Counted from the stretch's first letter, positions 23,090-33,282 are shown. The stretch is DNA of 64,000 nt from an uncultured Alphaproteobacteria bacterium (GCA_937873445.1 CALMWF010000041.1:62001-126000); one strand, 5' to 3'. A program made the numbers and translations. Notes: generated by a model not told the origin, from the sequence alone.

Positions 23090-23905
23090 TCAACCATAGC
23101 GGCCGGTAATGTAGTCCTGGGTGCGCTGGTCCGTGGGCGCGGTGAAGATTTTATCGGTATCGCCGAATTCCACCAGCGTTCCCAGATGGAAAAATGCCGT
23201 GAGCTGTGAAACCCGTGCTGCCTGCTGCATGGAGTGGGTGACAATGACGATGCAGAAGTTCTGGCGTAACTCGTCGATCAGCTCTTCGATCCTGGCCGTG
23301 GCAATGGGGTCCAGCGCCGAACACGGCTCGTCCATCAGGATCACCTCCGGGTTGACGGCAATGGCGCGGGCGATGCACAGGCGCTGCTGCTGGCCGCCGG
23401 AAAGGCCGGTGCCCGGCTGGTGCAGCCGGTCCTTCACCTCCCCGAACAGGCCGGCCTTTTTCAGGCTCTCCTCCACACGCTGTTCCAGTTCCGCCTTGCT
23501 GGCGCAGAGACCGTGAATGCGCGGCCCATAGGCCACATTCTCGAAGATCGACTTGGGAAAGGGGTTGGGCTTCTGAAACACCATGCCGACATGGCTGCGC
23601 AGTTGCACCGGGTCCACATCGGGGTCGTTAATGTTGCGCCCGTCCAGCGTAATGGCGCCGGTCATGCGGCAGGAGGGGATGGTGTCGTTCATCCGGTTCA
23701 GCGCCCGCAGGAAGGTTGACTTGCCGCAGCCCGAAGGGCCGATGAAGGCGGAGACCGCGCGGTCGGGAATGGTGATGGACAGATCCTTGATGGCATGCTT
23801 GTCGCCATAATGGATGTTGACGCCGCGTGCGGCCATCTTCTCGGGCCGGTCGGCCAGAATGCGCGGCAGGGGCGGTTTCATCAGTGGGGGGGATGCATCG
23901 TTCAT
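23090..23905 (-). CDS. pstB: PstB phosphate ABC transporter ATPase
   Basis: A 271-residue ABC ATPase. Walker A is GPSGCGKST, the signature [14 protein letters not shown], and Walker [14 protein letters not shown]; the PstB-typical [12 protein letters not shown] follows Walker A. It drives high-affinity phosphate import with PstSCA. The ATG at 23905 has an AGGAG site; an earlier in-frame start would extend further into pstA. The first 25 residues are a proline-rich extension common in alphaproteobacterial PstB. Confidence 0.96.
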   Translation of the reverse strand: MNDASPPLMKPPLPRILADRPEKMAARGVNIHYGDKHAIKDLSITIPDRAVSAFIGPSGCGKSTFLRALNRMNDTIPSCRMTGAITLDGRNINDPDVDPVQLRSHVGMVFQKPNPFPKSIFENVAYGPRIHGLCASKAELEQRVEESLKKAGLFGEVKDRLHQPGTGLSGGQQQRLCIARAIAVNPEVILMDEPCSALDPIATARIEELIDELRQNFCIVIVTHSMQQAARVSQLTAFFHLGTLVEFGDTDKIFTAPTDQRTQDYITGRYG

Positions 23906-23913
23906 GACAACTC

Positions 23914-25122
23914 CTACCACCGCCTCTCAAAGCGGTTGCGCAGATAAATGGCCAGCGCATTGGCGGCAAACAGCACGGCAATCAGCACCATGATGGCCGC
24001 CGCCGTCTTGGACCGGAATGCCAGTTCCGGCAGGTCGGACCAGAGATAGATTTGCACCGGCAGCACCGTGGCCGCGTCGCTGATGCTCCCTGGCACATCG
24101 GCGATGAAGGCCACCATGCCGATCATCAGCAGCGGTGCCGTTTCGCCGAAGGCGCGGGCCATGCCCAGAATGGCCCCGGTCAATATGCCGGGCAGCGCCA
24201 GCGGCAGCACATGGTGAAACACCGCCTGATGCTCAGAAGCGCCCACACCCAGTGCCGCCTCCTTGATGGACGGGGGCACCGCCTTCAGCGCCGCCCGTGC
24301 GGCAATGATGATGGTGGGCAGCACCAGCAGTGACAGCACCAGCCCGCCCACCAGCGGCGATGAGCGCGGCAGGCCGAAGGCGTTGAGAAACACCGCCAGA
24401 CCAAGCAGGCCGAAGATGATGGACGGCACGGCGGCAAGATTGTTGATGTTCACTTCGATAATGTCGGTCAGCCGGTTCTTGGGGGCAAACTCCTCAAGAT
24501 AGATGGCCGCTGCCACGCCGAAGATGAGCCCCAGCCCCAGCGCCACCGCCACCGTGAGCAGGGAACCGATGAGCGCCCCCCTGATGCCAGCCTCTTCGGC
24601 CTCGCGCGAGTCGCCATGACTGAAGAAGCGCCAGGAAAAATGCGCTGTCACCGGCAGGCGCGCCGTGAGCGCGTCAATGGCGGCCGGATCGGCGAGGTGC
24701 GAAAGACCCTTGAGATGGAGATCGGCCGTATCGGAGAGCAGCACCTCGGCCTTGACGGTTTGCCCGGCGGCGGCCGGCGCTTCCGCCAGTTGTGCCGCGA
24801 GCGCCTGTTCGGCGGAATGCGAGAACAGCGCCAGCACCGCCTTGCGCTGGCCGCGGCTTTGCGCCTCCGGAAACCGGGCGAAGATCGCGTCCTTGATCAG
24901 GCCGTCGTAGTTTTTTTCCGCCAGCTTTCTGGAATCAAGCGTCACCGGCAGTTCAACCCGATGTTCAACAAAGGCAGGCCAGCCCTTGCCCACGATATCG
25001 ATAATCAGAAAGGCCAGAAACAGCGAGGTGAGCGCCAGGGCCGCCGCACCATAGCGGCGGAACCGGGCTTCGGCCGCGCGCCGCCGCCGCAGGGTGGGGT
25101 TTTGTGCGTTGAGACTACTCAT
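23914..25122 (-). CDS. pstA: PstA phosphate ABC transporter permease
   Basis: A 402-residue permease. A first membrane helix ([22 protein letters not shown]) is followed by a periplasmic insert of about 120 residues before the core. The core carries the five-to-six-helix BPD permease domain with the EAA loop ([29 protein letters not shown]). The insert makes it longer than E. coli PstA (about 296 residues), as in many alphaproteobacteria. It overlaps pstC by eight bases. Confidence 0.93.
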   Translation of the reverse strand: MSSLNAQNPTLRRRRAAEARFRRYGAAALALTSLFLAFLIIDIVGKGWPAFVEHRVELPVTLDSRKLAEKNYDGLIKDAIFARFPEAQSRGQRKAVLALFSHSAEQALAAQLAEAPAAAGQTVKAEVLLSDTADLHLKGLSHLADPAAIDALTARLPVTAHFSWRFFSHGDSREAEEAGIRGALIGSLLTVAVALGLGLIFGVAAAIYLEEFAPKNRLTDIIEVNINNLAAVPSIIFGLLGLAVFLNAFGLPRSSPLVGGLVLSLLVLPTIIIAARAALKAVPPSIKEAALGVGASEHQAVFHHVLPLALPGILTGAILGMARAFGETAPLLMIGMVAFIADVPGSISDAATVLPVQIYLWSDLPELAFRSKTAAAIMVLIAVLFAANALAIYLRNRFERRW

Positions 25123-26113
25123 AGTGCTGCCGGTATTTGCGCACCAGCCGCAGGGCGGCGATATTCAGTGCCAGGGTGAAGAAAAACAGCACCAGACCGA
25201 GCGCGAAGGCCGACAGGGTCTTGTCTGAGTCAAATTCCTGATCGCCCACCAGCAGCGTGGCAATCTGCACCGTGATGGTAGAGACGGCGGCCAGCGGATT
25301 GAAGGACAGATTGGCGGCCAGCCCCGCCGCCATGACCACAATCATGGTTTCGCCAATGGCCCGCGAGATGGCCAGCATGATGGCCGAGGCAATGCCGGGC
25401 AGGGCGGCGGGCAGCACCACGCGCTTCACCGTTTCCGATGGCGTTGCCCCCATGGCCAGTGAACCATCGCGCAGGCTCTGCGGCACGGCGTTGATGATGT
25501 CGTCAGACAGCGACGAAATCAGCGGCACAATCATCATGCCCATGACCAGGCCAGCCGCCAGCGCCGACTCCGAGGCAACATCAAGACCGAGCCCAGTGCC
25601 CACCTGGCGGATGAAGGGAGCCACCGTCAGGGCAGCAAAGAAACCCAGCACCACGGTGGGAATGCCAGCCAGCAATTCCAGCACCGGCTTCAGCGATTTG
25701 CGCAGTGTGGGGGTGGCGTATTCGGAAAGATAAATCGCCGAGAACAGGCCAAGCGGCGTAGCGGTGATGAGGGCAATCACCGTAATCAGAATGGTTCCGG
25801 CGAGCAGCGGCAGAATGCCGAAGGCGGCGGGGCTGCCGGTGGGGGCCCATTGCGTGCCGAACAGGAAGGAGAGAAGCGGCACCTCCCGGAAAAAGACGAA
25901 GCTCTCAAACAGCACCGAGGCCAGAATGCCAAGCGTCGTCGCCACCGCAACAGCGGAGCAGACGAGCAGGACCATCCGCACCGCACCTTCAAAGCGACGC
26001 CGCGCCGAGGTGCTTTTCGTGGTGAGGGCAAATCCTGTTCGTGCTGCTGTGGTCAATGCCGTGCTCATGGGGGTCAACGCCGGAACAGATGGACGTTCGG
26101 AGGGCCGGTTCAT
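25115..26113 (-). CDS. pstC: PstC phosphate ABC transporter permease
   Basis: A 332-residue permease with about six membrane helices and an EAA loop (AVPQSLRDGSLAMGATPSETVKRVVLP). It has a long polar N-terminus of some 45 residues before the first helix. The start is not certain: the ATG at 26113 has a G-rich upstream stretch that could serve as ribosome site, while the next ATG (26068) has none. It follows pstS by 25 bases and overlaps pstA. Confidence 0.93.
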   Translation of the reverse strand: MNRPSERPSVPALTPMSTALTTAARTGFALTTKSTSARRRFEGAVRMVLLVCSAVAVATTLGILASVLFESFVFFREVPLLSFLFGTQWAPTGSPAAFGILPLLAGTILITVIALITATPLGLFSAIYLSEYATPTLRKSLKPVLELLAGIPTVVLGFFAALTVAPFIRQVGTGLGLDVASESALAAGLVMGMMIVPLISSLSDDIINAVPQSLRDGSLAMGATPSETVKRVVLPAALPGIASAIMLAISRAIGETMIVVMAAGLAANLSFNPLAAVSTITVQIATLLVGDQEFDSDKTLSAFALGLVLFFFTLALNIAALRLVRKYRQHYE

Positions 26114-26138
26114 CCGCGGTCCCCCCCGTCCGCTCGGG

Positions 26139-27179
26139 CTACTTCAGGCTGTCAGCCTGCAGCGGCTCCAGAGAAAGTGCGGCCTTGCGGCTGGCTCCGG
26201 CCTGATCGGCAGGCAGCGTCACCAGCCCCTTGTCGGCCAGATAGCCGTCCTCGCCCAGCGCCTTGTCAGACACATATTCGGCGATGAATTCCTTCATGCC
26301 GGGAATGCTGTCCGCATGGCCCTTCTTGACATAGATGAACAGCGGCCGGGCCACCTTGTAGGTGCCGTTGGCAATGCTGTCATAGGAGGCTTCCACCCCA
26401 TCGACCGGAATGTCGGACAGCGTCGCCTCGTTCTGCTCCAGGAAGGAATAGCCGAAAATGCCCAGGGCATCCGGATTGGCCTGCAGCTTCTGCACGATGA
26501 GATTGTCGTTCTCGCCCGCTTCCACATAGGCGCCGTCTTCGCGCATCGCCTTCCACACCGCCTCAAAGGCCTTGGCGTCGGCCTTCTTCAGGGCGGCCAG
26601 GCTTTCAATGCCTTCGGCACCCTTTTCCATCACCAGTTCGGCAAAGCTGTCGCGCGTGCCGGAGGTGGGCGGCGGGCCAAGCACTTCAATCTTGGTGGCG
26701 GGCAGGGCGGGGTCAATGTCAGACCAGTTCTTGTTGGGATTGGCGATGAGCTTGCCGTCCTTGTCGGGAATGGTCTTGGCCAGTGCCAGGAACAGCTGCG
26801 TCTTGGTCAGGCCGAAGGGCTTGGCCGCCTTGGACTGGGCGATTGACAGGCCGTCGAACCCCACCTTGATTTCCACCACCTCAGCCACGCCATTCTTGAC
26901 GCAGGTTTCAAACTCGCTCTTCTTCATGGCGCGCGAGGCATTGGTGAAGTCGGGCGTGTCCTCGCCCGCCCCGGCGCAGAACAGCTTCATGCCGCCGCCG
27001 GTGCCGGTTGATTCCACCACCGGGGTCTTCATGCCCGTGGCCTTGCCGAAGGCTTCCGCCACCGCTGTGGTGAAGGGATAGACCGTGGACGAGCCCACAA
27101 TCCGGATCTGGTCGCGGCCCGCCAGGGCCGGCGAAGCGGCGAGAACCAGGGCACCAAGGCCGATCATCATGCGTTTCAT
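26139..27179 (-). CDS. pstS: PstS phosphate-binding protein
   Basis: A 346-residue periplasmic phosphate-binding protein. The signal peptide MKRMMIGLGALVLAASPALA is cleaved before GRDQIR. The family's first ligand loop reads IVGSSTVYPF and the second SGTRDSFAEL. The ATG at 27179 has a GGAG site nine bases upstream; earlier in-frame starts spoil the signal peptide. The gene is preceded by a clear Pho box and leads pstSCAB-phoU-phoB. Confidence 0.95.
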   Translation of the reverse strand: MKRMMIGLGALVLAASPALAGRDQIRIVGSSTVYPFTTAVAEAFGKATGMKTPVVESTGTGGGMKLFCAGAGEDTPDFTNASRAMKKSEFETCVKNGVAEVVEIKVGFDGLSIAQSKAAKPFGLTKTQLFLALAKTIPDKDGKLIANPNKNWSDIDPALPATKIEVLGPPPTSGTRDSFAELVMEKGAEGIESLAALKKADAKAFEAVWKAMREDGAYVEAGENDNLIVQKLQANPDALGIFGYSFLEQNEATLSDIPVDGVEASYDSIANGTYKVARPLFIYVKKGHADSIPGMKEFIAEYVSDKALGEDGYLADKGLVTLPADQAGASRKAALSLEPLQADSLK

Positions 27180-27223
27180 GTTCAATGTCTCCGTTGTGAC
27201 GGATGGCAAGCTAGAAAGCGATG

Positions 27224-27263
27224 ATGAGAGTCATGCGACAGCGAGATCACATGTTTATGACGG
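27224..27263 (-). promoter_or_regulatory. Four-half-site Pho box upstream of pstS
   Basis: Read on the minus strand, four 7-bp direct repeats sit every 11 bases: CCGTCAT, ATGTGAT, CTGTCGC, CTCTCAT, separated by AAAC, CTCG and ATGA. They match the PhoB half-site CTGTCAT with five or six of seven bases each. The 11-bp period is the known PhoB dimer spacing. The array ends 44 bases before the pstS ATG. Confidence 0.8.
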
Positions 27264-27290
27264 CTTAAGCTGTTGAAATATGACGATAAG

Positions 27291-28334
27291 TTATTCTGCT
27301 GCCGGAAACGCCACGCGGCATGTGGTGCCTTGGCCCACGGTGGAGGTGATGGCGAGCCTGGCTTCGTGCCGGTTGAGAATATGCTTCACAATGGCCAGCC
27401 CCAGCCCGGTGCCGCCGCGCGACCGGCTGTCCTGCACGCTGACGCGGTAGAACCTTTCGGTAAGGCGGGGAATGTGAATGGCGGCAATGCCCGGACCATG
27501 GTCGGTGACCGACACCACCGCCTGATCGCCCTCGCGCCGCGCGACAATCTCAATCCCCCTCGGGCTTGCGCCATACTTCAGGGCATTTTCGATGAGGTTG
27601 TAGAACACCTGCACCAGTTCCTCGCGCGCCCCCATGATTGGCAGCGCTGTGGCAAGGTCAAGATGAAGCGGTGTTCCCGTCTTCTCCGCTTCCGGCCTCA
27701 GAAGATCCGCCGCCTGCCTGACGGTGGCGGCAAGCTCCACCTCGGCTGCGGGTTTTAGATGCTCGTTGATCTCGATGCGCGACAGCGACAGAAGATCGTC
27801 AATGAGCCGCTTCATGCGGGCGGCCTGCGCCTGCATGAGATCAAGAAATTGCGTCCGGGCCTGTTCGTCGTCGCGCGCGGCCCCCTGCAGCGTGTCAATG
27901 AAGCCGGTGAGTGAGGCCAGCGGCGTGCGCAATTCATGGCTGGCATTGGCCACGAAATCGGCGCGCATCCGCTCCACCTGCTGTTCGCGTGTCAGGTCGC
28001 GGATCTGCACCAGAAGGGTGGCCCGCTCCGGCCCGCCCCCGGCAATGGCCGCCACCACCGCCTCGAACTGGCGCGGGGTGGTGCCGCGCGTTTCATAGGC
28101 CGCGCGCCGGCTCTGGCCGTCGGAAAGCGTCTGGGTCAGCGCCTCCAGCAGGGCCGAAGAGCGCAGCGAATGCGTAAGAGGCTGGCCGGGCGTCAGCGTG
28201 TCCACCAGGCTGAAGGCCGCCCGGTTGGCATGGAGCACCAGCCCCTGGCTGTCGAGAATGACGGTGGGATCGGGCAGAGCCGCCACCAGCGCGGCCACGC
28301 CCCCTGTGCCCATCGGTTCACCGGTCTCATTCAT
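27291..28334 (-). CDS. phoR: PhoR-type histidine kinase without membrane segments
   Basis: A 347-residue sensor kinase: a PAS domain (about residues 15-110, LPDPTVILDSQGLVLHANRA), then HisKA with the phospho-histidine in FVANASHELRTPLAS, then HATPase_c with N-box NLIENALKYG, DHGPGIA and GTGLGLAIVK. It has no hydrophobic segment, whereas most PhoR proteins carry one or two membrane helices. The start at 28334 is the first good ATG; an in-frame extension from near 28370 adds no hydrophobic region. It precedes pstS, so signalling would depend on PhoU/Pst contact in the cytoplasm. Confidence 0.88.
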   Translation of the reverse strand: MNETGEPMGTGGVAALVAALPDPTVILDSQGLVLHANRAAFSLVDTLTPGQPLTHSLRSSALLEALTQTLSDGQSRRAAYETRGTTPRQFEAVVAAIAGGGPERATLLVQIRDLTREQQVERMRADFVANASHELRTPLASLTGFIDTLQGAARDDEQARTQFLDLMQAQAARMKRLIDDLLSLSRIEINEHLKPAAEVELAATVRQAADLLRPEAEKTGTPLHLDLATALPIMGAREELVQVFYNLIENALKYGASPRGIEIVARREGDQAVVSVTDHGPGIAAIHIPRLTERFYRVSVQDSRSRGGTGLGLAIVKHILNRHEARLAITSTVGQGTTCRVAFPAAE

Positions 28335-28423
28335 GCCCGCGACATAATCCCAAGGCGGGCCACCGCACAAGCACCCGACAGCCTGACGCTGCCATGATGA
28401 TATGTCGGCTCAATTAAGGGAAA

Positions 28424-28499
28424 TGGTGGGCGATACTGGACTCGAACCAGTGACCCCTGCGATGTGAACACAGTGCTCTACCAACTGAGCTAATCGCCC
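28424..28499 (-). tRNA. tRNA-Val (anticodon CAC)
   Basis: The reverse complement folds as a full cloverleaf. The acceptor stem GGGCGAT/ATCGCCC is followed by an encoded ACCA end. The D-arm is GCTC/GAGC, the anticodon stem CTGTG/CGCAG with loop TTCACAT, and the T-arm ACTGG/CCAGT with TTCGAGT. The anticodon CAC reads the valine codon GUG. Confidence 0.95.
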
Positions 28500-28556
28500 A
28501 CAGGGTTCGCGCGTCTTAAGGGGCAGGGCAGGGCAAGTCAAGCCCGCCCCCGGCGC

Positions 28557-29228
28557 TCACAGATAATGCCGTTCCAGCAGCGGCCAGACCTCGTCGAAGT
28601 GCTGCACCAGATGGTCCGGCCCATAGGTTTCAACCGGTTCCGGCGTAAAGCCGAAGGGCACGGCGATGATGGGCACACCCGCCGCCCTTGCGGTCAGCAC
28701 ATCGGTCTCGCTGTCGCCCAGCATGAGGGCCTCTGCCGCGGCGACGTTGAGCCGCCGGGCCGCCTCGCGGAAGGGGGCGGCGTCGGGCTTGGCCACGCCG
28801 ATGGTGTCCGGCCCGATCACCGCGCCGAAATGGCGCGACAGGTCAAGTTCATCCAGCAGCCGCACCGACAGCGCCTCCAGCTTGTTGGTGCACACGGCAA
28901 GGCCCAGGCCATGGGCCTTGGCCCTTTCGATCAGTGCCACCACGCCGGGATAGGGCGCCGACCCGGCGGCGGCGATGTTGTTCATGTAGAAATCGAGGAA
29001 TGTCCGGTAGCGGCTTTCCAGCGCGGCGCCGGACAGCGTGCAGCCGCGCGCCGTGAAGCCGCGGGTCAGCAGCGCCTTGGCCCCGTGACCCACGAAATTG
29101 TTCATCTGTGCGGCCTGCAGGGGCGCCAGCCCGTCCAGTGCCAGCACATGGTTGGTGGCAGCCAGCAGGTCGGGCGCGGTGTTCACCAGCGTTCCGTCAA
29201 GATCGAAAACAAGGCCACGAACTGGCAT
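28557..29228 (-). CDS. gph: Phosphoglycolate phosphatase (HAD family)
   Basis: A 223-residue HAD phosphatase. Motif I is FDLDGTLVNTAPD, motif II lies in VCTNK, the lysine is in GVAKPDA, and motif III/IV is LGDSETDV. A helical cap after motif I fits subclass IA Gph. It would remove 2-phosphoglycolate from oxygenation or DNA repair. The ATG at 29228 has GGGAG upstream; the longer in-frame form lacks a site. It is divergent from the gabD gene. Other small HAD phosphatases cannot be fully excluded. Confidence 0.82.
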   Translation of the reverse strand: MPVRGLVFDLDGTLVNTAPDLLAATNHVLALDGLAPLQAAQMNNFVGHGAKALLTRGFTARGCTLSGAALESRYRTFLDFYMNNIAAAGSAPYPGVVALIERAKAHGLGLAVCTNKLEALSVRLLDELDLSRHFGAVIGPDTIGVAKPDAAPFREAARRLNVAAAEALMLGDSETDVLTARAAGVPIIAVPFGFTPEPVETYGPDHLVQHFDEVWPLLERHYL

Positions 29229-29308
29229 CACCACTCCCTGAATCTGGCCCGTTTGAGCCGTTCCCGCGCCCGTGCTAACACCCATGCCACATCAATTGGG
29301 AGAAACGG

Positions 29309-30784
29309 ATGACCCAGCGCAAGGCCCCCGCTTTGAAGGACTTACTCAAGGACAAGTCGCTGCTCAAGGACAAGTGTTACATCAACGGCAAATGGCTGGG
29401 CGGCAGCGATGTCATCACTGTCACCAACCCGGTTGATGAAAGCCCCATCATCACCGTGCCGAAACTGGGCCAGAAGGAAACCCGCGCCGCCATCGAGGCC
29501 GCCCAGGCCGCCCAGAAGGGCTGGGCCGCCAAAACCGCCCGCGAGCGCTCGGCCATCCTGCGCAAGTGGTTCAACCTGATGATGGAAAATCAGGACGACC
29601 TCGGCCAGATCATGACCGCCGAACAGGGCAAGCCGCTGGCCGAAGCCAAGGGCGAAGTGGCCTATGGCGCGTCCTTCGTGGAATTCTTCGCCGAGGAGGC
29701 GCGCCGCATCTATGGCGAGACCATTCCCTCGCCCTGGCCCACCAGCCGCATTGTGGTGGTGAAGCAGCCGGTGGGTGTGGTTGCCGCCATCACGCCGTGG
29801 AACTTCCCCAACGCCATGATCACCCGCAAGGCCGGTCCGGCGCTGGCGGCGGGCTGCACCTTTGTCTGCAAGCCGGCCAGCGAAACGCCGCTCTCGGCGC
29901 TCGCCCTGGCCGAACTGGCCGAACGCGCCGGCATTCCGCCCGGCGTGTTCTCGGTCATCACCGGTTCGGCCCGCGACATTGGCGCCGAAATGACCTCCAG
30001 CCCCATCGTCAAGGCGCTGACCTTCACCGGCTCCACCGAAATCGGCCGCATGCTCATGGCCCAGTGCGCCCCCACCATCAAGAAGCTGGGGCTGGAACTG
30101 GGCGGCAATGCCCCCTTCATCGTGTTTGACGATGCCGACCTTGATGCGGCGGTGGCGGGCGCCATGGCCTCCAAATACCGCAATGCCGGCCAGACCTGTG
30201 TGTGCGCCAACCGCCTGCTGGTGCAGGACGGCGTCTATGACAAATTCGCCGAAAAGCTCGCCGTGGCGGTGAACAAGCTGAAGGTGGGCGGCGGCACCGA
30301 GGACGGCGTCACCACCGGCCCGCTCATCAATGCCGCGGCCGTGGCCAAGGTGGAAGAACACATTGCCGATGCCGTGAAGAAGGGCGGCAAGGTGGTGGCC
30401 GGCGGCAAGCGCCTGGGCGGCAATTTCTTCGAGCCCACCCTCATCACCGGCGTCACGCCCGACATGGCGGTGGCGCGTGAGGAAACCTTCGGCCCGGTGG
30501 CGCCGCTGTTCCGCTTCAAGACCGAGGACGAGGCCATCGCCATGGCCAATGACACCGAGTTCGGCCTTGCCTGCTATTTCTACACCCGCGACATCGGCCG
30601 CGTCTGGCGCGTGGCCGAGGGTCTGGAGTATGGCATTGTCGGCATCAACGAGGGCATCATCTCGGCGGCCGAAGCGCCCTTCGGTGGCGTCAAGGAATCG
30701 GGTCTGGGCCGCGAAGGCTCGCACCACGGTGTCGAGGAATATCTGGAAATGAAATACATGCTGATGGGGGGCCTGGGCAAATGA
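29309..30784 (+). CDS. gabD: NAD(P)-dependent succinate-semialdehyde dehydrogenase
   Basis: A 491-residue aldehyde dehydrogenase. Visible elements are the cofactor loop [29 protein letters not shown], the general-base glutamate in [12 protein letters not shown] and the catalytic cysteine in [11 protein letters not shown]. The overall pattern, with [11 protein letters not shown] near the C-terminus, is typical of GabD, which oxidises succinate semialdehyde from GABA breakdown. Start ATG follows GGGAGAAACGG. It overlaps rpiA by four bases. Glutarate-semialdehyde dehydrogenase is a close alternative. Confidence 0.88.
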   Translation: MTQRKAPALKDLLKDKSLLKDKCYINGKWLGGSDVITVTNPVDESPIITVPKLGQKETRAAIEAAQAAQKGWAAKTARERSAILRKWFNLMMENQDDLGQIMTAEQGKPLAEAKGEVAYGASFVEFFAEEARRIYGETIPSPWPTSRIVVVKQPVGVVAAITPWNFPNAMITRKAGPALAAGCTFVCKPASETPLSALALAELAERAGIPPGVFSVITGSARDIGAEMTSSPIVKALTFTGSTEIGRMLMAQCAPTIKKLGLELGGNAPFIVFDDADLDAAVAGAMASKYRNAGQTCVCANRLLVQDGVYDKFAEKLAVAVNKLKVGGGTEDGVTTGPLINAAAVAKVEEHIADAVKKGGKVVAGGKRLGGNFFEPTLITGVTPDMAVAREETFGPVAPLFRFKTEDEAIAMANDTEFGLACYFYTRDIGRVWRVAEGLEYGIVGINEGIISAAEAPFGGVKESGLGREGSHHGVEEYLEMKYMLMGGLGK

Positions 30785-31488
30785 GCAAGGACATGACCGC
30801 CGACCAGATGAAGCGGCAGGCGGCGGAAGCCATCGTGCCCCATCTGAAAACCGGCATGAAACTCGGTCTGGGCACCGGCTCAACGGCGAGGCACTTCGTC
30901 GATTGCGTCGGCGAACTCATCAGGAAGGGCTATAATTTCACCTGCGTGCCCACCTCCGAGGCCACCAAGAAGCAGGCTGAGAGCCTCAACATTCCGCTGA
31001 CCACGCTGGAGAAGGAACCCGTCCTCGACCTCACCGTGGATGGCGCCGACGAGATCACGCCGGAACTCCATCTCATCAAGGGCGGCGGCGGCGCCATGCT
31101 GCGCGAGAAGATCGTCGCCACCTCGTCGAAGCAGATGTTCGTCATCGCCGATGAATCAAAGAAGGTGAAGCAGCTCGGGGCCTTCCCGCTGCCGGTGGAG
31201 ATTGCCCTGTTCGGCTCGCGCGCCACCGCCATGAAGATCGAGCGCCTGCTTATCAACCTGAAATATCAGGGCAGCATCGGCGCGCGCATGACCAAGGATA
31301 ACAAGCTCTACATCACCGACAATGGCAACATGATCGTCGACCTCAAGCTGGGCAGGATCGATGACCCGGTGAAGCTCGACGCCTATCTCGCCTCCATTCC
31401 GGGCGTGATGGATACGGGCCTGTTCATCAATGTGGCCCGCAAGGCCTTCATTGCCTCGCCCAGGGGTGTGGAGATCATCAGCCGTTGA
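30781..31488 (+). CDS. rpiA: Ribose-5-phosphate isomerase A
   Basis: A 235-residue RpiA. Typical motifs are [13 protein letters not shown], the catalytic [29 protein letters not shown] region, and [17 protein letters not shown]. It interconverts ribose-5-phosphate and ribulose-5-phosphate in the pentose phosphate pathway. It overlaps gabD (ATGA) and gor (TTGA), so the three are co-translated, a grouping that supports NADPH and redox supply. Confidence 0.96.
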   Translation: MSKDMTADQMKRQAAEAIVPHLKTGMKLGLGTGSTARHFVDCVGELIRKGYNFTCVPTSEATKKQAESLNIPLTTLEKEPVLDLTVDGADEITPELHLIKGGGGAMLREKIVATSSKQMFVIADESKKVKQLGAFPLPVEIALFGSRATAMKIERLLINLKYQGSIGARMTKDNKLYITDNGNMIVDLKLGRIDDPVKLDAYLASIPGVMDTGLFINVARKAFIASPRGVEIISR

Positions 31489-32846
31489 CCCAGCACGACT
31501 ATGACCTGTTTGTGATTGGCGCGGGCTCCGGCGGGGTCCGCGCCGCGCGCATTGCCGCCCGCCATGGCGCGCGCGTGGCCATTGCCGAGGAATACCGCGT
31601 CGGCGGCACCTGCGTCATCCGCGGCTGTGTGCCCAAGAAACTCATGGTCTATGCCTCCCGCTTCGCCGAGGCTTTTGAAGATGCCGTGGGCTTCGGCTGG
31701 ACCACCGAGAAGGTGAGCTTCGACTGGGCCACCCTCATTGAAAACAAGGACCGCGAGATTGACCGGCTCAACAGGATCTACACCCGCAATCTCGAAACGG
31801 CGGGTGTGGAGATCGTCCTTGAACACGCCGCGCTGACCGACCGCCACACGGTGAGGCTTGCCTCTGGCCGCACCGTTTCGGCCAAATACATCCTGATCGC
31901 CACCGGGGCCGCGCCCTTCATTCCGCACCATCTGCCGGGCCGCGAACTGGCCATCACCTCCAACGAAATCTTCCATCTGGAAAAATTGCCGCGCCGCATC
32001 GCCATTGTCGGCGGCGGCTTCATCGCCGTGGAATTTGCCGGCATCATGCAGGGGCTGGGGGTTGAAACCATCCTGCTCTATCGCGGTGAGCAGATCCTGC
32101 GCGGCTTTGATGATGACCTGCGCCATCACCTCGCCGCCGAGATGAAGAAGAAGGGCATCGAGATCCGGCTGAAGTCGGATGTGACGGCCCTCACCCGCTC
32201 CGGCGATGGCGTGCGCATTGAACTCAATGACGGCGCCCATTTCGGCGCATCGCACATTCTCTTCGCCACCGGGCGGCTTCCCCATGTCGAAGGCCTGGGC
32301 CTGGAAAAGGCGGGCGTGGAACTGACGCCGCACCGCGCCATCGCCGTCAATGACGGGTCACAGACCAGCGTGGACAATATCTATGCGGTGGGCGACGTCA
32401 CCAACCGGGTCAACCTCACCCCCGTGGCCATCCGCGAGGGCCATGCCTTTGCCGACACGGTGTTCGGCGGAAAGCCGACGCGGGTAGACCACAGCCTCAT
32501 TCCCGAGGCGGTGTTCTCGCAGCCGGAAATCGGCACGGTGGGCCTGACCGAAGCCCAGGCCCGCCAGGCGCACAAGCACATCGACATCTACAAGACCACC
32601 TTCCGCCCCATGATGCACACGCTCTCAGGCCGTGATGAGCGCATGCTGATGAAGCTGGTGGTGGATGGCGAGAGCGACCGTGTGCTCGGCTGCCACATCT
32701 GCGGGCCGGACGCCGCCGAGATGATTCAGACCGTGGCCATTGCCGTGCGCATGAAGGCCACCAAGGCCGACTTCGACGCCACCATGGCGCTGCACCCCAC
32801 GGCGGCAGAGGAACTCGTCACCCTGCGTGAGAAATGGACCGGCTGA
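31485..32846 (+). CDS. gor: Glutathione-disulfide reductase
   Basis: A 453-residue pyridine nucleotide-disulfide oxidoreductase. The FAD fold opens with VIGAGSGGVRAARIAA, the redox-active pair is GGTCVIRGCVPKK, the NADPH domain is IVGGGFIAVEFAGIM, and the dimer domain ends with the active-site histidine in MALHPTAAEELVT. The CVIRGC variant and RGEQILRGFD are usual for alphaproteobacterial Gor. The start is TTG overlapping the rpiA stop. It keeps glutathione reduced; a role in glutathione persulfide turnover is possible but not shown. Confidence 0.93.
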   Translation: MTQHDYDLFVIGAGSGGVRAARIAARHGARVAIAEEYRVGGTCVIRGCVPKKLMVYASRFAEAFEDAVGFGWTTEKVSFDWATLIENKDREIDRLNRIYTRNLETAGVEIVLEHAALTDRHTVRLASGRTVSAKYILIATGAAPFIPHHLPGRELAITSNEIFHLEKLPRRIAIVGGGFIAVEFAGIMQGLGVETILLYRGEQILRGFDDDLRHHLAAEMKKKGIEIRLKSDVTALTRSGDGVRIELNDGAHFGASHILFATGRLPHVEGLGLEKAGVELTPHRAIAVNDGSQTSVDNIYAVGDVTNRVNLTPVAIREGHAFADTVFGGKPTRVDHSLIPEAVFSQPEIGTVGLTEAQARQAHKHIDIYKTTFRPMMHTLSGRDERMLMKLVVDGESDRVLGCHICGPDAAEMIQTVAIAVRMKATKADFDATMALHPTAAEELVTLREKWTG

Positions 32847-32858
32847 AGCCGCGCCCCG

Positions 32859-33119
32859 CTATTTTCCGCACTTCTGATCGAGCACGGCAGATTGATGGGT
32901 ATTGAGGAACCAGTAGCCCCAGAAATCCAGGTGCCCGTCGGTCACGGTCCTGACCTGCACCCATTTGCCGTCGGATTGCTTCTGCCAGACATCGCACGGC
33001 ACCCGGTCAAAGTCACCCGGCCAGCTCTGCACCTTGAGTTTGTCCTGCGCCATTGCTGTGGCGCCCAGCGCCACCACAAGCACGGCCGCCGCCGCTGCCA
33101 ACACCCGCTTTGCCGTCAT
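32859..33119 (-). CDS. Small secreted protein of unknown function
   Basis: An 86-residue precursor with a clear signal peptide (MTAKRVLAAAAAVLVVALGATAMA, cleaved before QDK). The mature part has two cysteines (VPCDVW and DQKCGK) that could form a disulfide in the periplasm, and several tryptophans. The ATG at 33119 follows GGAGG closely. No family was recognised. It lies between gor (converging) and the peroxidase gene (same strand). Confidence 0.65.
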   Translation of the reverse strand: MTAKRVLAAAAAVLVVALGATAMAQDKLKVQSWPGDFDRVPCDVWQKQSDGKWVQVRTVTDGHLDFWGYWFLNTHQSAVLDQKCGK

Positions 33120-33255
33120 CCTGTCCTCCATGACACCGGCCTCAGCGCTCAGCCCGCACTGTGCGCCGCGATTGCGGAAAAAGAAAGACCGCCCCATTGG
33201 CGGACGGGACGGCCTTTCCACTTTCCCCCTGCGGATCCTCAGGAGGCTCGGAGAC

Positions 33256-33275
33256 GGGGCGGCCTTCACCGCCCC
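33256..33275 (-). terminator. Stem-loop after the cytochrome c peroxidase-like gene
   Basis: GGGGCGG (33256-33262) pairs with CCGCCCC (33269-33275) over a six-base loop, eight bases beyond the gene's stop. No U-run follows on the minus strand, so termination would be weak. Confidence 0.4.
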
Positions 33276-33282
33276 GCCAATC

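Noticed and set aside
29342-30883. 513-codon minus-strand frame opposite gabD
   Set aside because: Antisense to a clear aldehyde dehydrogenase. The translation is biased to His, Gly and Ala with no fold signature.
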